Positions 52,952-62,530 of a DNA stretch of 64,000 nt are shown here, piece after piece. The stretch's first letter is position 1, and every line of letters begins with the position of its first letter. Both the position numbers and the translations under genes were made by a program. The stretch is from JADKFD01 sp050250665 (lineage in GTDB: Bacteria; Pseudomonadota; Gammaproteobacteria; Xanthomonadales; SZUA-5): NCBI GenBank assembly GCA_050250665.1, contig JBFWOF010000026.1, positions 25,301 through 89,300 on the forward strand. The letters run 5' to 3'. Under the pieces are notes generated by a model that did no database searches, was not told where the DNA came from, and saw only the letters and a list, made by a program, of their open reading frames with translations.

Positions 52952-55711
52952 TCACAATGCCGATGCGCTGAAGTCAAAGCCCAGTTCGGTACCTGGCTGC
53001 TGCACAAAATTACCCTGAATCAGATCCACTCCCATGGTCCACAAGGCGGCCGCGCTCTGCGCTGTTTCCACCTTGGGTGCAATGACATAACGACCACCGT
53101 CGTGCGCCGCGCGCACCAGCGTGCGCAATTCGTCCGCATGGGCATTGATGTTGCTGCCGCGGGTGTACTTGTCCGCCAGTTTCAGATAGTCGGTTGCAAT
53201 CACACCCAGCAGTTGCAGGGCGGTCAAACCACCATCGTACTCGTCAATGACGATGCGCACGCCAAGTTCGCGCACCTCGTTGAAGAAGGTCAGCGCCTCG
53301 CTCATGCTGGACAACACATCGCTGAGCTTGAGTTCAAGCGCGATCGACTCCGGAGCGATGCGCCGGGTATCGAGCAGTTGCCGCAGCCAGGGCACGCGTT
53401 CCTGATCGAGCGTGCTCTCCACCGACTGGTTGACAAACAGACGCACCGGACGACCCTGACGCTTGCGCTCTTCGATCACCCGCAGGCACTTGGCCACACA
53501 CCAGCGATCCACTGCCGGCAGCAAGCCCGCGCCGCGCGCGGCAGCAATCACCTCAGGCGCGCCGATGATCTCGCCGGCACTGCCGCGCAGTCGCAACAGC
53601 ACCTCGTACTGCTCCTCACCGGTGGAATGCAGGGAGACAATCGGCTGGAACAACAGCTGGAAACCATCGGTTTCCAGCGCCCGGGAAACGGCCTCAACCA
53701 GGCCACTACCGGCGGTGATGGGTTCGGGCTTGTAGACCAGCACCGCACCCTGGTCCTTGCCCTGTCGAGCCCGGGAGCAGGCTCGTTCAGCCGCATTGAG
53801 CATTTCGGCAGCATCGGCGATCTGCGCCGAGAACGGCGCAATGCCGATCCGGGCCGACACGCTGACGCGCAGCTGTTCCGCCTCGACTTCCTCATCGGCA
53901 ATCTTTTGCGAGAGCTCATGCGCCAGCGCTTCCAGTTCTGTCGCATCGCGCACCGGACTCAGCAGCAGGAAGCTGGAATCACCGTAGCGGGCGGCAAACT
54001 CGTCGGGGCGCGCGAAGCTGGCAATGTTGGCACCCAGTTCGCGCATGACCGGCTCGTAGGCGGCCAAGCCGTGCTGCTCGCGGATGCTCTGGGCGCCTTC
54101 GATCTCGATGAAGAGCACGCCACCTTGCTGACCGCGATCCTCGGCTCCCAGAAGGTCATTGAGGCGGTCGATGACGAAAGTACGATGGAACAGCCCAGTA
54201 CTTGAATCCTTGGGGTCGAGCACACGCTTGCGCGCCAGCTGACGGGCGCGCCGGGCGCGGTTGTTGACCGCCGAAATCAGGAATTTCGGCCGAATCGGCT
54301 TGGCCAGGAAATCGTCACCACCGGCCGACAGCGCCTCGAAGTGTTTTTCCGAATCCTGCTCTCCGGACAGGAACACGATCGGCGTGTTGATGAACTGATC
54401 ACGCTCGCGAATGATCGAAGTCAGTTCCATGCCGGAGATATTCGGCATGTACAGATCCATCAGGATCAGGTCCGGGCGGAACTGCTCGAGCTTCTCCAGC
54501 GTATCCAGCGCATCGGTCACGGCCAGCGTTTCCATGCCGGCCTTGCGCAGCACCGATTCCGCAAACATCGCCTGGGAACGATCATCCTCCACGATCATCA
54601 CCCGGAAGGGATCTCCGGCCTCGGTTTCAATCAGTTCCCGCACCCGTATCGAGGCCTCATGCGCGGGTAGCGGCAGGGGCAGGAAGGAATCGACGCCCGC
54701 ACGCATGGCCTTGAGGCGAGCGCCGAGATCGTTGTGCTCGGCGAAGGCCACCAACGGCAGCTTCCCGGGAACTCGCTGACGCACCCGTTTGACAAATTCA
54801 CCCAGATGCTCGATCTGATCAAAGAAGGCCGCATCGATCAGGATCAGGTCCGGAGCCAGCGAGCCCAGCATCTCTTTCAGCTCTTCCGGGCTTTCCAGAC
54901 GCTCGACGGCGTAACCCAGCTGACCCAGCCCCTGGGTCAGCTCACGGGCAAACGGGGCGATGTCCGCCAGATAGAAGATGCGCCCCGTACGCGCCCGCGG
55001 CGCCGGCTTCTCGGCGCTGTCCTCGGGTGCGGGCGCAACTGGCTCAGGCTCGGCTCTGGACTGCTCCAGACGCGTGCGCTCGGCCGCATCCGCCACGTCC
55101 AGTGCGAACACCGAACCGGCATTGACCAGTCGTGGCGCCTCCTCGACGATTGGCGGCAGTCCCTGCGGCTCGGGATCGCCATGTGACCAGGGCTGCGCCA
55201 CGGTCGCGGCCGGAGCTGCGAGCGGAGCGCCATGACTTTCGCTGGTCAACATGGCCACATCGCGATGACTGAATCGCCGCCAGTATTCCTCCGGCGGGCT
55301 CAACCCCACCGGCACATGGACCTGCCCGGGACGCTCAGGCATGGGCACCACGAAGTCACGAACGGTCTTGACTTTGGGTACTTCCGGCTCCGCCGTCACC
55401 GCCAGCGCCTCAAGCCGGGCGTCGATGGCGGCCTTGAGATCATCGCCCGGCATGCGCAGTTCGCGGATCAACGGTTCCAGCAACTGCTCGATCTGGAACA
55501 GCGCTTCGCTGGCATCCACCAATCCGTAACGGCCGGCCGCGCCAGCAAGCCCCTGAAGATCCTGATAGAGCAAGGTGACAGTGTTGACGTCCCAAACACC
55601 GCGACAAACGCGATGCCCGCGCTTGCGCACTGCCTCAAGGCGACGCGGCAGATGCTTCAGAAATGCCTGACGAAGCTCGGCGTTTTGCTGTGACTCATCC
55701 TTGGGTAGCAC
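52952..55711 (-). CDS. FimX-like protein: degenerate Hpt, two receivers, degenerate GGDEF and EAL
   Basis: 919 aa, GTG start with AGAG six bases upstream. Domains: Hpt-like bundle 1-105 (acceptor His missing: QDLQGLAGAAGRYGL); disordered linker 106-240; pseudo-receiver 243-360 (Asp293 kept, switch Lys absent, LPLPLP); intact receiver 368-480 (EDD, Asp419, LAKP with Lys471); GGDEF-like 500-660 with GDSSF at 577-581; EAL-like 670-915 with EVLLR at 703-707, ELKLSD and IDEYDGG in place of canonical metal motifs. FimX of Pseudomonas likewise has GDSIF and EVL and binds c-di-GMP without turnover. Likely a phosphorylation-gated c-di-GMP receptor. First gene of an operon with the hybrid kinase. Confidence 0.88.
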   Translation of the reverse strand: MLPKDESQQNAELRQAFLKHLPRRLEAVRKRGHRVCRGVWDVNTVTLLYQDLQGLAGAAGRYGLVDASEALFQIEQLLEPLIRELRMPGDDLKAAIDARLEALAVTAEPEVPKVKTVRDFVVPMPERPGQVHVPVGLSPPEEYWRRFSHRDVAMLTSESHGAPLAAPAATVAQPWSHGDPEPQGLPPIVEEAPRLVNAGSVFALDVADAAERTRLEQSRAEPEPVAPAPEDSAEKPAPRARTGRIFYLADIAPFARELTQGLGQLGYAVERLESPEELKEMLGSLAPDLILIDAAFFDQIEHLGEFVKRVRQRVPGKLPLVAFAEHNDLGARLKAMRAGVDSFLPLPLPAHEASIRVRELIETEAGDPFRVMIVEDDRSQAMFAESVLRKAGMETLAVTDALDTLEKLEQFRPDLILMDLYMPNISGMELTSIIRERDQFINTPIVFLSGEQDSEKHFEALSAGGDDFLAKPIRPKFLISAVNNRARRARQLARKRVLDPKDSSTGLFHRTFVIDRLNDLLGAEDRGQQGGVLFIEIEGAQSIREQHGLAAYEPVMRELGANIASFARPDEFAARYGDSSFLLLSPVRDATELEALAHELSQKIADEEVEAEQLRVSVSARIGIAPFSAQIADAAEMLNAAERACSRARQGKDQGAVLVYKPEPITAGSGLVEAVSRALETDGFQLLFQPIVSLHSTGEEQYEVLLRLRGSAGEIIGAPEVIAAARGAGLLPAVDRWCVAKCLRVIEERKRQGRPVRLFVNQSVESTLDQERVPWLRQLLDTRRIAPESIALELKLSDVLSSMSEALTFFNEVRELGVRIVIDEYDGGLTALQLLGVIATDYLKLADKYTRGSNINAHADELRTLVRAAHDGGRYVIAPKVETAQSAAALWTMGVDLIQGNFVQQPGTELGFDFSASAL

Positions 55712-55987
55712 GGCAGGCTCTGAGCACGAGATGGTTCGACTATACCAGCGGGCTCTGTCGGCAAAAGCCCGATCGGGACGATCCGTCGAAATGTTTGCGA
55801 GTTGTGCATGAACAGCTCTGGCGCAAAACTTGTGCGCGGCGGGAATCGGCGTCTATAAGCCCTAGCGCCGCCCGCAAATTGCTTCTGTGCCGGGCTGTCG
55901 CCACCCGTTTTCTGCAGCGGGCGCGGTTAGCGGCTGCCCGCACCGCCTGATTGCAGCCACCTTGATGCTTGCCCTGTAACCGGTCCG

Positions 55988-56707
55988 ATGAGCTCCAGAC
56001 GCACTCTGCTGTACGAAGACGACCTGCGCCGCAACCGCCGCCGGCGCTGGCTGATCGCCCTGCTTTGGATCAGCAGTCTGGTGGTGCTGTATCTGCTGAT
56101 GCGCTACGTCATGATGCCGGACTTCGGGCAAGTCGCCAGCGAACTGGCGCACACGCGCCGGGCGCTGCTGGAGTCCAGGGCCGAAATCGAACAGTTGCAA
56201 CAACAACTGGCCCAGCATCAGCGTGGCGAACAGGTGGCCGAGAATGCCAACAAGGAGCTGCAGCAGGCTCTGGCCGGTCGCCAGGAAGAGATTGCCTCGC
56301 TGCGCAACGACCTCAGCTTCTTCCAGCGCCTGATGGAAGGGGGCGCCCAGCAGGCCGGACTGGCGGTGCACAGTCTGAGCCTGCGGGCCACCGACGACCC
56401 GCGCTCATTTCAGTTCGCGCTGACATTGAGTCAGAATCTGAAGCGTAACCGCCAGGCCTCGGGCCGAGTCGAGCTCTTCGTCAGTGGCGCCAATGGAGAG
56501 CAGAGCAAACGCCTGGGTCTGGATGCGCTGGGTGGTACCGGGCCCGGACTGGAATTTTCCTTCAAGTACTTCCAGCAGCTGACCGGATTGATCATGCTGC
56601 CCGAAGGCTTCAAGCCGGGCTCGGTCAGCCTCAAGGTCATCCCTGAAGGTGGCAGCCCGGTGGAGCGAGAATTCATGTGGAAGGACGTGATCCAACAAGG
56701 GAGTTGA
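55988..56707 (+). CDS. DUF6776 family membrane protein
   Basis: 239 aa. Basic N terminus (RRNRRRRW), one membrane helix (LIALLWISSLVVLYLLMRYV), coiled coil at about 45-115 (ALLESRAEIEQLQQQLAQHQ) and a C-terminal beta domain (RSFQFALTLSQNLKRNRQASGRVELFVSG) facing the periplasm. The family lies next to bactofilin in many Lysobacterales and related groups; a role in envelope or cytoskeleton anchoring is inferred only from that. Three bases separate it from the bactofilin start. Confidence 0.82.
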   Translation: MSSRRTLLYEDDLRRNRRRRWLIALLWISSLVVLYLLMRYVMMPDFGQVASELAHTRRALLESRAEIEQLQQQLAQHQRGEQVAENANKELQQALAGRQEEIASLRNDLSFFQRLMEGGAQQAGLAVHSLSLRATDDPRSFQFALTLSQNLKRNRQASGRVELFVSGANGEQSKRLGLDALGGTGPGLEFSFKYFQQLTGLIMLPEGFKPGSVSLKVIPEGGSPVEREFMWKDVIQQGS

Positions 56708-56709
56708 CG

Positions 56710-57120
56710 ATGTTCGGCGACAAGAAGAGCAGCAGCAAATCCATCCCCGCGGGCGCCATCGAATGCCTGGTGGGCGAACGCATGAACATCGTCGGCGATG
56801 TCAGATTCGCCGGCAGCTTCATCGTCGAAGGCCGCATCAAGGGCACGGTGATTGCCGAAGAATCCGGCGATGCGGTGTTGAAACTTTACGAACGTGGCCA
56901 GATCGAGGGTCAGGTGCAGGTGCCGCAGGCAGAAATTCACGGCGAGATGCTGGGCGACGTGGTATCCGAGAAGCTGATTCTGGGCGCCACCGCCCGCGTA
57001 CGCGGCAATCTCTACTACCGTGTGCTGGAAATGGCGGCCGGCGCCCAGGTCAATGGACAGATGGTCCACCAGGAGGAGCCGCGCAAGCAGCTCTCCGGGC
57101 CTGAGCCCGAAGCGTCTTGA
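56710..57120 (+). CDS. Bactofilin (polymer-forming cytoskeletal protein)
   Basis: 136 aa from the ATG with GGGAG six bases upstream; an upstream in-frame start inside the previous gene is rejected. Charged N terminus (FGDKKSSSKS), then the beta-helix core: ECLVGERMNIVGDVRFAGSFIVEGRIKGTVIAEE and ILGATARVRGNLYYRVLEMAAGAQVNGQM. Bactofilins polymerise without nucleotide and place wall enzymes or polarity factors. Cotranscribed with DUF6776 and probably erpA. Confidence 0.93.
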   Translation: MFGDKKSSSKSIPAGAIECLVGERMNIVGDVRFAGSFIVEGRIKGTVIAEESGDAVLKLYERGQIEGQVQVPQAEIHGEMLGDVVSEKLILGATARVRGNLYYRVLEMAAGAQVNGQMVHQEEPRKQLSGPEPEAS

Positions 57121-57167
57121 AAAAGGCGCCCGGCGGCCGCATCTCCTGAGCTTTGAGGGTAATCATC

Positions 57168-57515
57168 ATGACTGAAGCCATTGCCGAGGAAAGCATGGTC
57201 TTTACCAGCGCAGCCGCCCACAAGGTGCGCGAGCTGATGCTGGAGGAAGGCAATCCGGCCCTGAAGTTGCGGGTCTACATCCAGGGCGGCGGCTGCTCTG
57301 GCTTCCAGTATGGATTCAGCTTCGACGAACAGGCGGCCGAAGACGATCTCGCCATCGAAACCGATGGCGTGACCCTGGTGGTCGATCCGATCAGCCTGCA
57401 GTACCTGGCAGGTGCCGAAGTCGATTACTCGGAGAGCCTGCAGGGCGCGCAGTTCGTCATTCGCAATCCGAATGCCAAGACCACCTGCGGCTGCGGCTCT
57501 TCGTTTGCGGTCTGA
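57168..57515 (+). CDS. erpA: Iron-sulfur cluster insertion protein ErpA
   Basis: 115 aa. GAGGG eight bases before the ATG decides the start. [39 protein letters not shown] and [16 protein letters not shown] carry the three ligand Cys of ErpA. It delivers 4Fe-4S clusters to essential targets such as isoprenoid synthesis enzymes. Third gene of the DUF6776-bactofilin-erpA run, followed by nudC 63 bp later. Confidence 0.95.
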   Translation: MTEAIAEESMVFTSAAAHKVRELMLEEGNPALKLRVYIQGGGCSGFQYGFSFDEQAAEDDLAIETDGVTLVVDPISLQYLAGAEVDYSESLQGAQFVIRNPNAKTTCGCGSSFAV

Positions 57516-57578
57516 GGCCGCACGCCCGCCTCGAACTGGTCGGCGCGCCGCCATGGCCACGGGCCAGAGGCAGATCTG

Positions 57579-58535
57579 ATGGGTTCCGAGCAACGCAGCG
57601 CACGCAATTTCTTTGCCGGTCTGCCACTGGACCGCTCGGCCAGCTGGCGCCGGCATGCGGGCCGCGGGGAGATTGACGTCGACCCTGGCCATGCCCTGTG
57701 TTTCTTCATCAGCGAACGTGGCGAGATCCTGCTGGCGCAGGGTCAGGGCCTGGTCACTGCTGCCAGCGCTGATGAGTTGGCGGTGGATGTCGAACGGCGC
57801 CTGGCGCTGGGCACAGCCGAGGGCCGGGTGATCCTGGCGCTGGTCGTGGATGACAGCGGGCGCGACCAGTGCATCACCGAGCAGCGTCATTGGGTGGATC
57901 TGCGCCTGGCCGCGCAGTCGTTGCCGGTGGCCGAGGCCGGCTATGCCGCCTACGCGCGGGCACTGGTGCATTGGCATCAGCGGCATCGCTATTGCGGTCG
58001 CTGCGGAGCACCGACGCGGATCGAGGATGGCGGGCACCGGCGTCGCTGCACCCAGGATGCCTGCGCGATGGAACAGTTTCCGCGCCTGGATCCGGCCATC
58101 ATCGTGCTGGTCGAGCACCAGGGCCGGGTTCTGCTCGGACGCCAGCCCAGCTGGCCACCGCGCCGCTATTCAGTGCTGGCCGGCTTCGTCGAGCCCGGAG
58201 AAAGCCTGGAAGACGCCTTGCGCCGAGAGGTACTGGAGGAATCCGGCGTGCAGGTGGTGGAATGCGACTATCACTCCTCCCAGCCCTGGCCCTTTCCAGC
58301 CAGTCTGATGCTGGGATTCACCGCCCGCGCCGAGGCCGATGCCCTGAGCTACGGCGATGAACTGGAACATGCGGCCTGGTTTTCGGCCGACGAGTTGCGC
58401 GCTGCCGTGCAGGCCGGCGAGGTCCGCCTGCCGCCACCCTTGTCTTTGTCGGCACGTCTGCTGGAAGACTGGTACCGCCAGCGTTGCGGGCGCGACAGCG
58501 CCGAGATCCTGCCGCCCGGCGATCGCTGGGGCTGA
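57579..58535 (+). CDS. nudC: NADH pyrophosphatase NudC
   Basis: 318 aa. AGAGG seven bases before the ATG. NudC N-terminal domain to about 130, a zinc ribbon (YCGRCG at about 143, then CTQDAC with four instead of two bases between the second Cys pair), and a Nudix domain with box GFVEPGESLEDALRREVLEESG followed by SSQPWPFPASLMLGF, the NudC family fingerprint. Splits NADH to NMNH and AMP and removes NAD caps from RNA. The wider second Cys pair is slightly unusual. Confidence 0.93.
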   Translation: MGSEQRSARNFFAGLPLDRSASWRRHAGRGEIDVDPGHALCFFISERGEILLAQGQGLVTAASADELAVDVERRLALGTAEGRVILALVVDDSGRDQCITEQRHWVDLRLAAQSLPVAEAGYAAYARALVHWHQRHRYCGRCGAPTRIEDGGHRRRCTQDACAMEQFPRLDPAIIVLVEHQGRVLLGRQPSWPPRRYSVLAGFVEPGESLEDALRREVLEESGVQVVECDYHSSQPWPFPASLMLGFTARAEADALSYGDELEHAAWFSADELRAAVQAGEVRLPPPLSLSARLLEDWYRQRCGRDSAEILPPGDRWG

Positions 58536-58560
58536 GGCACGGGACACGGACAAGGCAGCA

Positions 58561-58968
58561 GTAGGAGCGCCCTAGCGGCGCGACCGCAGCGGTATACGTG
58601 CGGCGGGCCGGTCGCGACGCGAGGTCGCTCCTACGGTTGTAGGCCGGGCGCCTCGCGTCGGCAAGTCCGGGTTCAAGCCGGACAGCAGCTACGCGAGGCG
58701 CCCGGCGCTGTGGCCGCGGCTAGCTCATGTGGAGGGCGCCGCTCCTACCGAAGATCAACAGCGGCCGCGCAGGCGCGCGGCCCTCCACAAACTCGCTTTG
58801 TTATCGTTATCGGCCGGCGGCTTGCGAGCTCTTATAGGTCCAGACTTGTCTGCACGCCCGTCTCCGGACCGGGCGAAAAGCTTGTTCGCCTGTAGGAGCG
58901 CCCTTGCGGCGCGACCGCAGCGGTGTAAGTGCGGCGGGCCGGTCGCGACGCGAGGTCGCTCCTACAGG
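58561..58968. repeat. Cluster of four repeat families (B, J, C and others)
   Basis: Family B units at 58561-58634 and 58889-58968 (gtaggagcgcc...ggcgcgaccgcagcggt...ggtcgcgacgcgaggtcgctcctac). Between them are gccgggcgcctcgcg...cgcgaggcgcccggc (about 58643-58710), a family J unit (tgtggagggcgccgctcc...gcgcggccctccaca, about 58728-58790) and a one-base variant of the family C palindrome at 58838. A family G fragment (cttcgcgtcctttctgcttttccc) lies at about 59046. The 668-bp gap before ampE holds no gene I can support. Confidence 0.82.
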
Positions 58969-59203
58969 CAGCTGGCCATGCCGGAACTTCGGGCTGGCCA
59001 GCAATGACAGACACGGCAGGACCCTCCAATGATCTGATCGCTGTTCTTCGCGTCCTTTCTGCTTTTCCCTTGCGCACTTTGCGTCCGGCTGCTGGCCACG
59101 ACCTGCCCGAGCACAGGATGGTCGCGTCGCCGGTCGCGCTCAGGCAGATTCCCTGATCAAATAGCAGCCTGGATGCAATCCGTGGTTTCTGGAGATCTGG
59201 CTC

Positions 59204-60091
59204 ATGACTCTGGCCTTGCTGGCCCTGCTGATGGTTCTGGCCGCGGGTGCGCTGGCGCCCGAGATGAACCAGTTGCGGCACTTCCTGTGGTTGCGCGGCT
59301 ATCTGGACTGGCTGGCCGAGCGCCTGGCCAATCTGGGTCTGTGGAACAGCGAGTTCGGCCTGGCGCTGATCCTGCTGCCCTTGCTGGCTGCGACGGCATT
59401 GGTGTCGGCCGCGCTGGGCGACCATCTGCATGGGTTGCTGCATTTCGGTTTCGCACTGGTGATGCTGTTCTGGTGCTGGGGTCCGCGCGACCTGGACGCT
59501 GACGCGCGCCGCGCCGCCACGGCCGAGAATGCCGATCAGCGCCAACAGGCGCTGATCGCGCTGGGGGGCAACGCCGGAGATACGCCGGTGCGCAGCGGCC
59601 AGCTGGTGGATGCCGTGTTCAGCTCCGGCCTCAGCCGCTGGTTCGCCCCGGCCTTCTGGTTCATTGCCTTCGGACCGACTGGCGTGCTGGGCTATAGGCT
59701 GACCCAGTTGCTGGCGCAATCGCCTGATCTGCAGGCCAGACTGCCGGCGCCGCAGGTTCAGGCCGCGGCTCATCTGCATGCCGCGCTGGCCTGGCTGCCG
59801 GCGCAACTGATGACGCTGGCGCTGGCCCTGGCATCGGATTTTGATGCCGTGGGCAAGGCCTGGCGCGAACACCACGACGCCCACGGTCAGGGCTTTCTGC
59901 ACGCTGACCTCGGTTTTCTGTCGACCACCGCCCGCGCCTGCGTCGATCTGGACGATGAGGAATTCGTCTCGGCGGATGGCGCCCCGATTCGCGATGAGGC
60001 GGTCGAGGAAGCCCGGCGCCTGCTCTGGCGGGTGTTGACGGTCTGGATGGTGCTGCTCTCCATCGTGGTTCTGGCCGGATGGGCCAGCTGA
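59204..60091 (+). CDS. ampE: AmpE-like regulatory membrane protein
   Basis: 295 aa with about four membrane helices: N-terminal [21 protein letters not shown], two in the middle and one at the C terminus ([18 protein letters not shown]). [37 protein letters not shown] is a CobD/AmpE-type core. AmpE is a putative membrane sensor or transporter linked to beta-lactamase induction through AmpD. Here it is not beside ampD. GGAG nine bases before the ATG. Confidence 0.85.
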   Translation: MTLALLALLMVLAAGALAPEMNQLRHFLWLRGYLDWLAERLANLGLWNSEFGLALILLPLLAATALVSAALGDHLHGLLHFGFALVMLFWCWGPRDLDADARRAATAENADQRQQALIALGGNAGDTPVRSGQLVDAVFSSGLSRWFAPAFWFIAFGPTGVLGYRLTQLLAQSPDLQARLPAPQVQAAAHLHAALAWLPAQLMTLALALASDFDAVGKAWREHHDAHGQGFLHADLGFLSTTARACVDLDDEEFVSADGAPIRDEAVEEARRLLWRVLTVWMVLLSIVVLAGWAS

Positions 60092-60180
60092 ACTGAATCG
60101 AGCAGCCCGAGCGCCGGTCTCCGGAGCGTCGCAGGGCCGGTGTTATTCTCGTCGGTCTCTCGTCACCATGGGTGCTCAGC

Positions 60181-62475
60181 ATGTCGATCTCTGACCAGCT
60201 CAAGCAAAGTGCGCTCGAGTACCACCGCCAGCATCCTCCGGGCAAGATCAAGGTCACCCCGACCAAGGCCCTGACCACCCAGCGCGATCTGTCCCTGGCG
60301 TACTCGCCGGGCGTGGCCGCGGCCTGTGAGGTGATCGTCGATGATCCCAACGAGGCCTCCACCGTCACTGCCCGCGGCAATCTCGTCGCCGTGATCACCA
60401 ACGGCACGGCAGTGCTCGGTCTCGGCGCCATCGGACCGCTGGCTGCCAAGCCGGTGATGGAAGGCAAGGGTGTGCTGTTCCAGAAGTTTGCCGGTATCGA
60501 TGTCTTCGACATCGAAATCGACGAGCGCGATCCGGACAAGCTGGTCGACATCATTGCCAGCCTGGAGCCGACCTTTGGCGGCATCAACCTCGAAGACATC
60601 AAGGCGCCGGAGTGCTTCATCGTCGAGCGCAAGCTGCGCGAACGCATGAAGATTCCGGTGTTTCACGACGACCAGCATGGCACCGCGATCATCGTCGGCG
60701 CCGCGGTGGTCAACGCCCTGCATGTGGTCGGCAAGGCCATCGAAAACGTCAGACTGGCGGTATCCGGCGCCGGCGCCGCCGGCATTGCCTGCCTCGACAT
60801 GCTGGTGCAGCTGGGCATGAAGCCGGAGAACATCCTGGTGACCGATCGCAGCGGTGTGGTCTACAAGGGCCGCGCCGAGGACATGGATGCCGACAAGGCC
60901 CGCTATGCCCGCGACACCGAGTTGCGCACGCTGGCCGAGATCGTCAATGGCGCCGATGTGTTCCTGGGGCTGTCGGCCGGCGGTGTGCTCAAGCAGGACA
61001 TGGTCAAGACCATGGCCGCCAATCCGATCATCCTGGCCCTGGCCAATCCCAATCCCGAGATCCTGCCCGAAGATGCGCTGGCGGTGCGCCCGGACGCGAT
61101 CATGGCCACCGGGCGCTCCGATTATCCCAACCAGGTCAACAACGCCCTGTGTTTCCCCTACATCTTCCGCGGTGCGCTGGATGTGGGCGCCACCACCATC
61201 ACCGAGCCGATGAAGCTGGCCTGCGTGCACGCCATTGCCAAACTGGCGCGCGAGGGCGCTTCGGATGTTGCCGCGGCCGCCTACGGTGGCGAGATGCGCA
61301 GTTTCGGCCGCGATTGCCTGATTCCGCAGCCCTTTGACCCGCGTCTGCTGGTGCGCCTGGCACCCGCCGTAGCCCAGGCAGCGATGGATTCGGGTGTTGC
61401 CGTGCGCCCGATCGAGGATATGACGCTGTACCGGCAGCAACTGAACCAGTTCATCTTCCGCACCGGACTGATGATGAAGCCGGTGTTCGATGCTGCCCGG
61501 CGCGAGCCCAAGCGCATTGCCTTCGCCGAGGGCGAAGAGGAAGTCATGCTGCGCGCCGTGCAGGCCATCGTCGACGAGGGCTTCGCCAGACCGACACTGA
61601 TCGGCCGCCCGGCGGTGATCGAACAGCGCATCGAAAGGCTGGGCTTGTGGATCAAGCCCGGCGAGCATTTCGACATCACCAACATCGATTCCGATCCGCG
61701 CTTCCCGGAATACTGGCAGCACTACCATCGTCTGATGGAGCGCCGCGGGGTATCCCCGGCCGCGGCCAAGGCGGTGGTGCGCTCGCGCAGCACGGTGATT
61801 GCGGCACTGATGGTCGAACGCGGCGAAGTCGACGCCATGATTGGCGGCGTGATCGGACGTTTCCAGCGCAAGCTCGAATACTGTCAGGACATTGTCGGTC
61901 TGGAAGGCGACATCGAAGCCCCGGCGGCGATGAGTGCGATCGCCTGCGATCGCGGCACCTTCTTCTTCCTCGACACCTACGTCAACCTCGATCCCAGCGC
62001 CCACGAACTGGCCACGGCGACGATCATGGCAGTCGAACGGCTCAAGATCTTCGGCATCACCGCCAAGGTGGCGCTGCTGTCGCACTCGAATTTCGGCAGT
62101 GAGGACAGCGCCAGCAGCCGCAAGATGCGTCAGGTGCTGGATCTGCTGCGCGAGCGTGCGCCCGATCTGGAGGTCGAAGGCGAGATGCATGCCGACGCCG
62201 CCCTGGACTCGGCCATCCGCGAACGGATCTTCCCGAACTCGCGCCTGACCGGCCAGGCCAATATGTTCGTGTTTCCGACTCTGGATGCCGCCAACATCAC
62301 CTTCAACATGGTGCGGGTACTGACTGGCGGCGTGTCGCTGGGACCGATCGTCATGGGACTGAAGAAACCCTGCTACGTGCTGACCAATTCGGCGACGGTG
62401 CGGCGCGTGGTCAACATGACCGCGCTGGCGGTGGTCGAGGCTCAGGTGCGGGCCAGGCAGCTCACGGAAGGCTGA
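60181..62475 (+). CDS. maeB: NADP-dependent malic enzyme with C-terminal phosphotransacetylase-like domain
   Basis: 764 aa from the ATG at 60181; a GTG three codons upstream is an alternative. Malic domain 1-160 ([32 protein letters not shown]), NAD(P) domain 165-410 ([19 protein letters not shown]), then a PTA-like domain 430-760 ([17 protein letters not shown]) that lacks catalysis in characterised MaeB and acts in allosteric control by acetyl-CoA. It decarboxylates malate to pyruvate and supplies NADPH. A long antisense frame is coding shadow. Confidence 0.95.
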   Translation: MSISDQLKQSALEYHRQHPPGKIKVTPTKALTTQRDLSLAYSPGVAAACEVIVDDPNEASTVTARGNLVAVITNGTAVLGLGAIGPLAAKPVMEGKGVLFQKFAGIDVFDIEIDERDPDKLVDIIASLEPTFGGINLEDIKAPECFIVERKLRERMKIPVFHDDQHGTAIIVGAAVVNALHVVGKAIENVRLAVSGAGAAGIACLDMLVQLGMKPENILVTDRSGVVYKGRAEDMDADKARYARDTELRTLAEIVNGADVFLGLSAGGVLKQDMVKTMAANPIILALANPNPEILPEDALAVRPDAIMATGRSDYPNQVNNALCFPYIFRGALDVGATTITEPMKLACVHAIAKLAREGASDVAAAAYGGEMRSFGRDCLIPQPFDPRLLVRLAPAVAQAAMDSGVAVRPIEDMTLYRQQLNQFIFRTGLMMKPVFDAARREPKRIAFAEGEEEVMLRAVQAIVDEGFARPTLIGRPAVIEQRIERLGLWIKPGEHFDITNIDSDPRFPEYWQHYHRLMERRGVSPAAAKAVVRSRSTVIAALMVERGEVDAMIGGVIGRFQRKLEYCQDIVGLEGDIEAPAAMSAIACDRGTFFFLDTYVNLDPSAHELATATIMAVERLKIFGITAKVALLSHSNFGSEDSASSRKMRQVLDLLRERAPDLEVEGEMHADAALDSAIRERIFPNSRLTGQANMFVFPTLDAANITFNMVRVLTGGVSLGPIVMGLKKPCYVLTNSATVRRVVNMTALAVVEAQVRARQLTEG

Positions 62476-62530
62476 CGCCCTGCGCTGCACCATTCGGCCG
62501 TTGATCCACTCCATGGCGGGATAGACAGCA

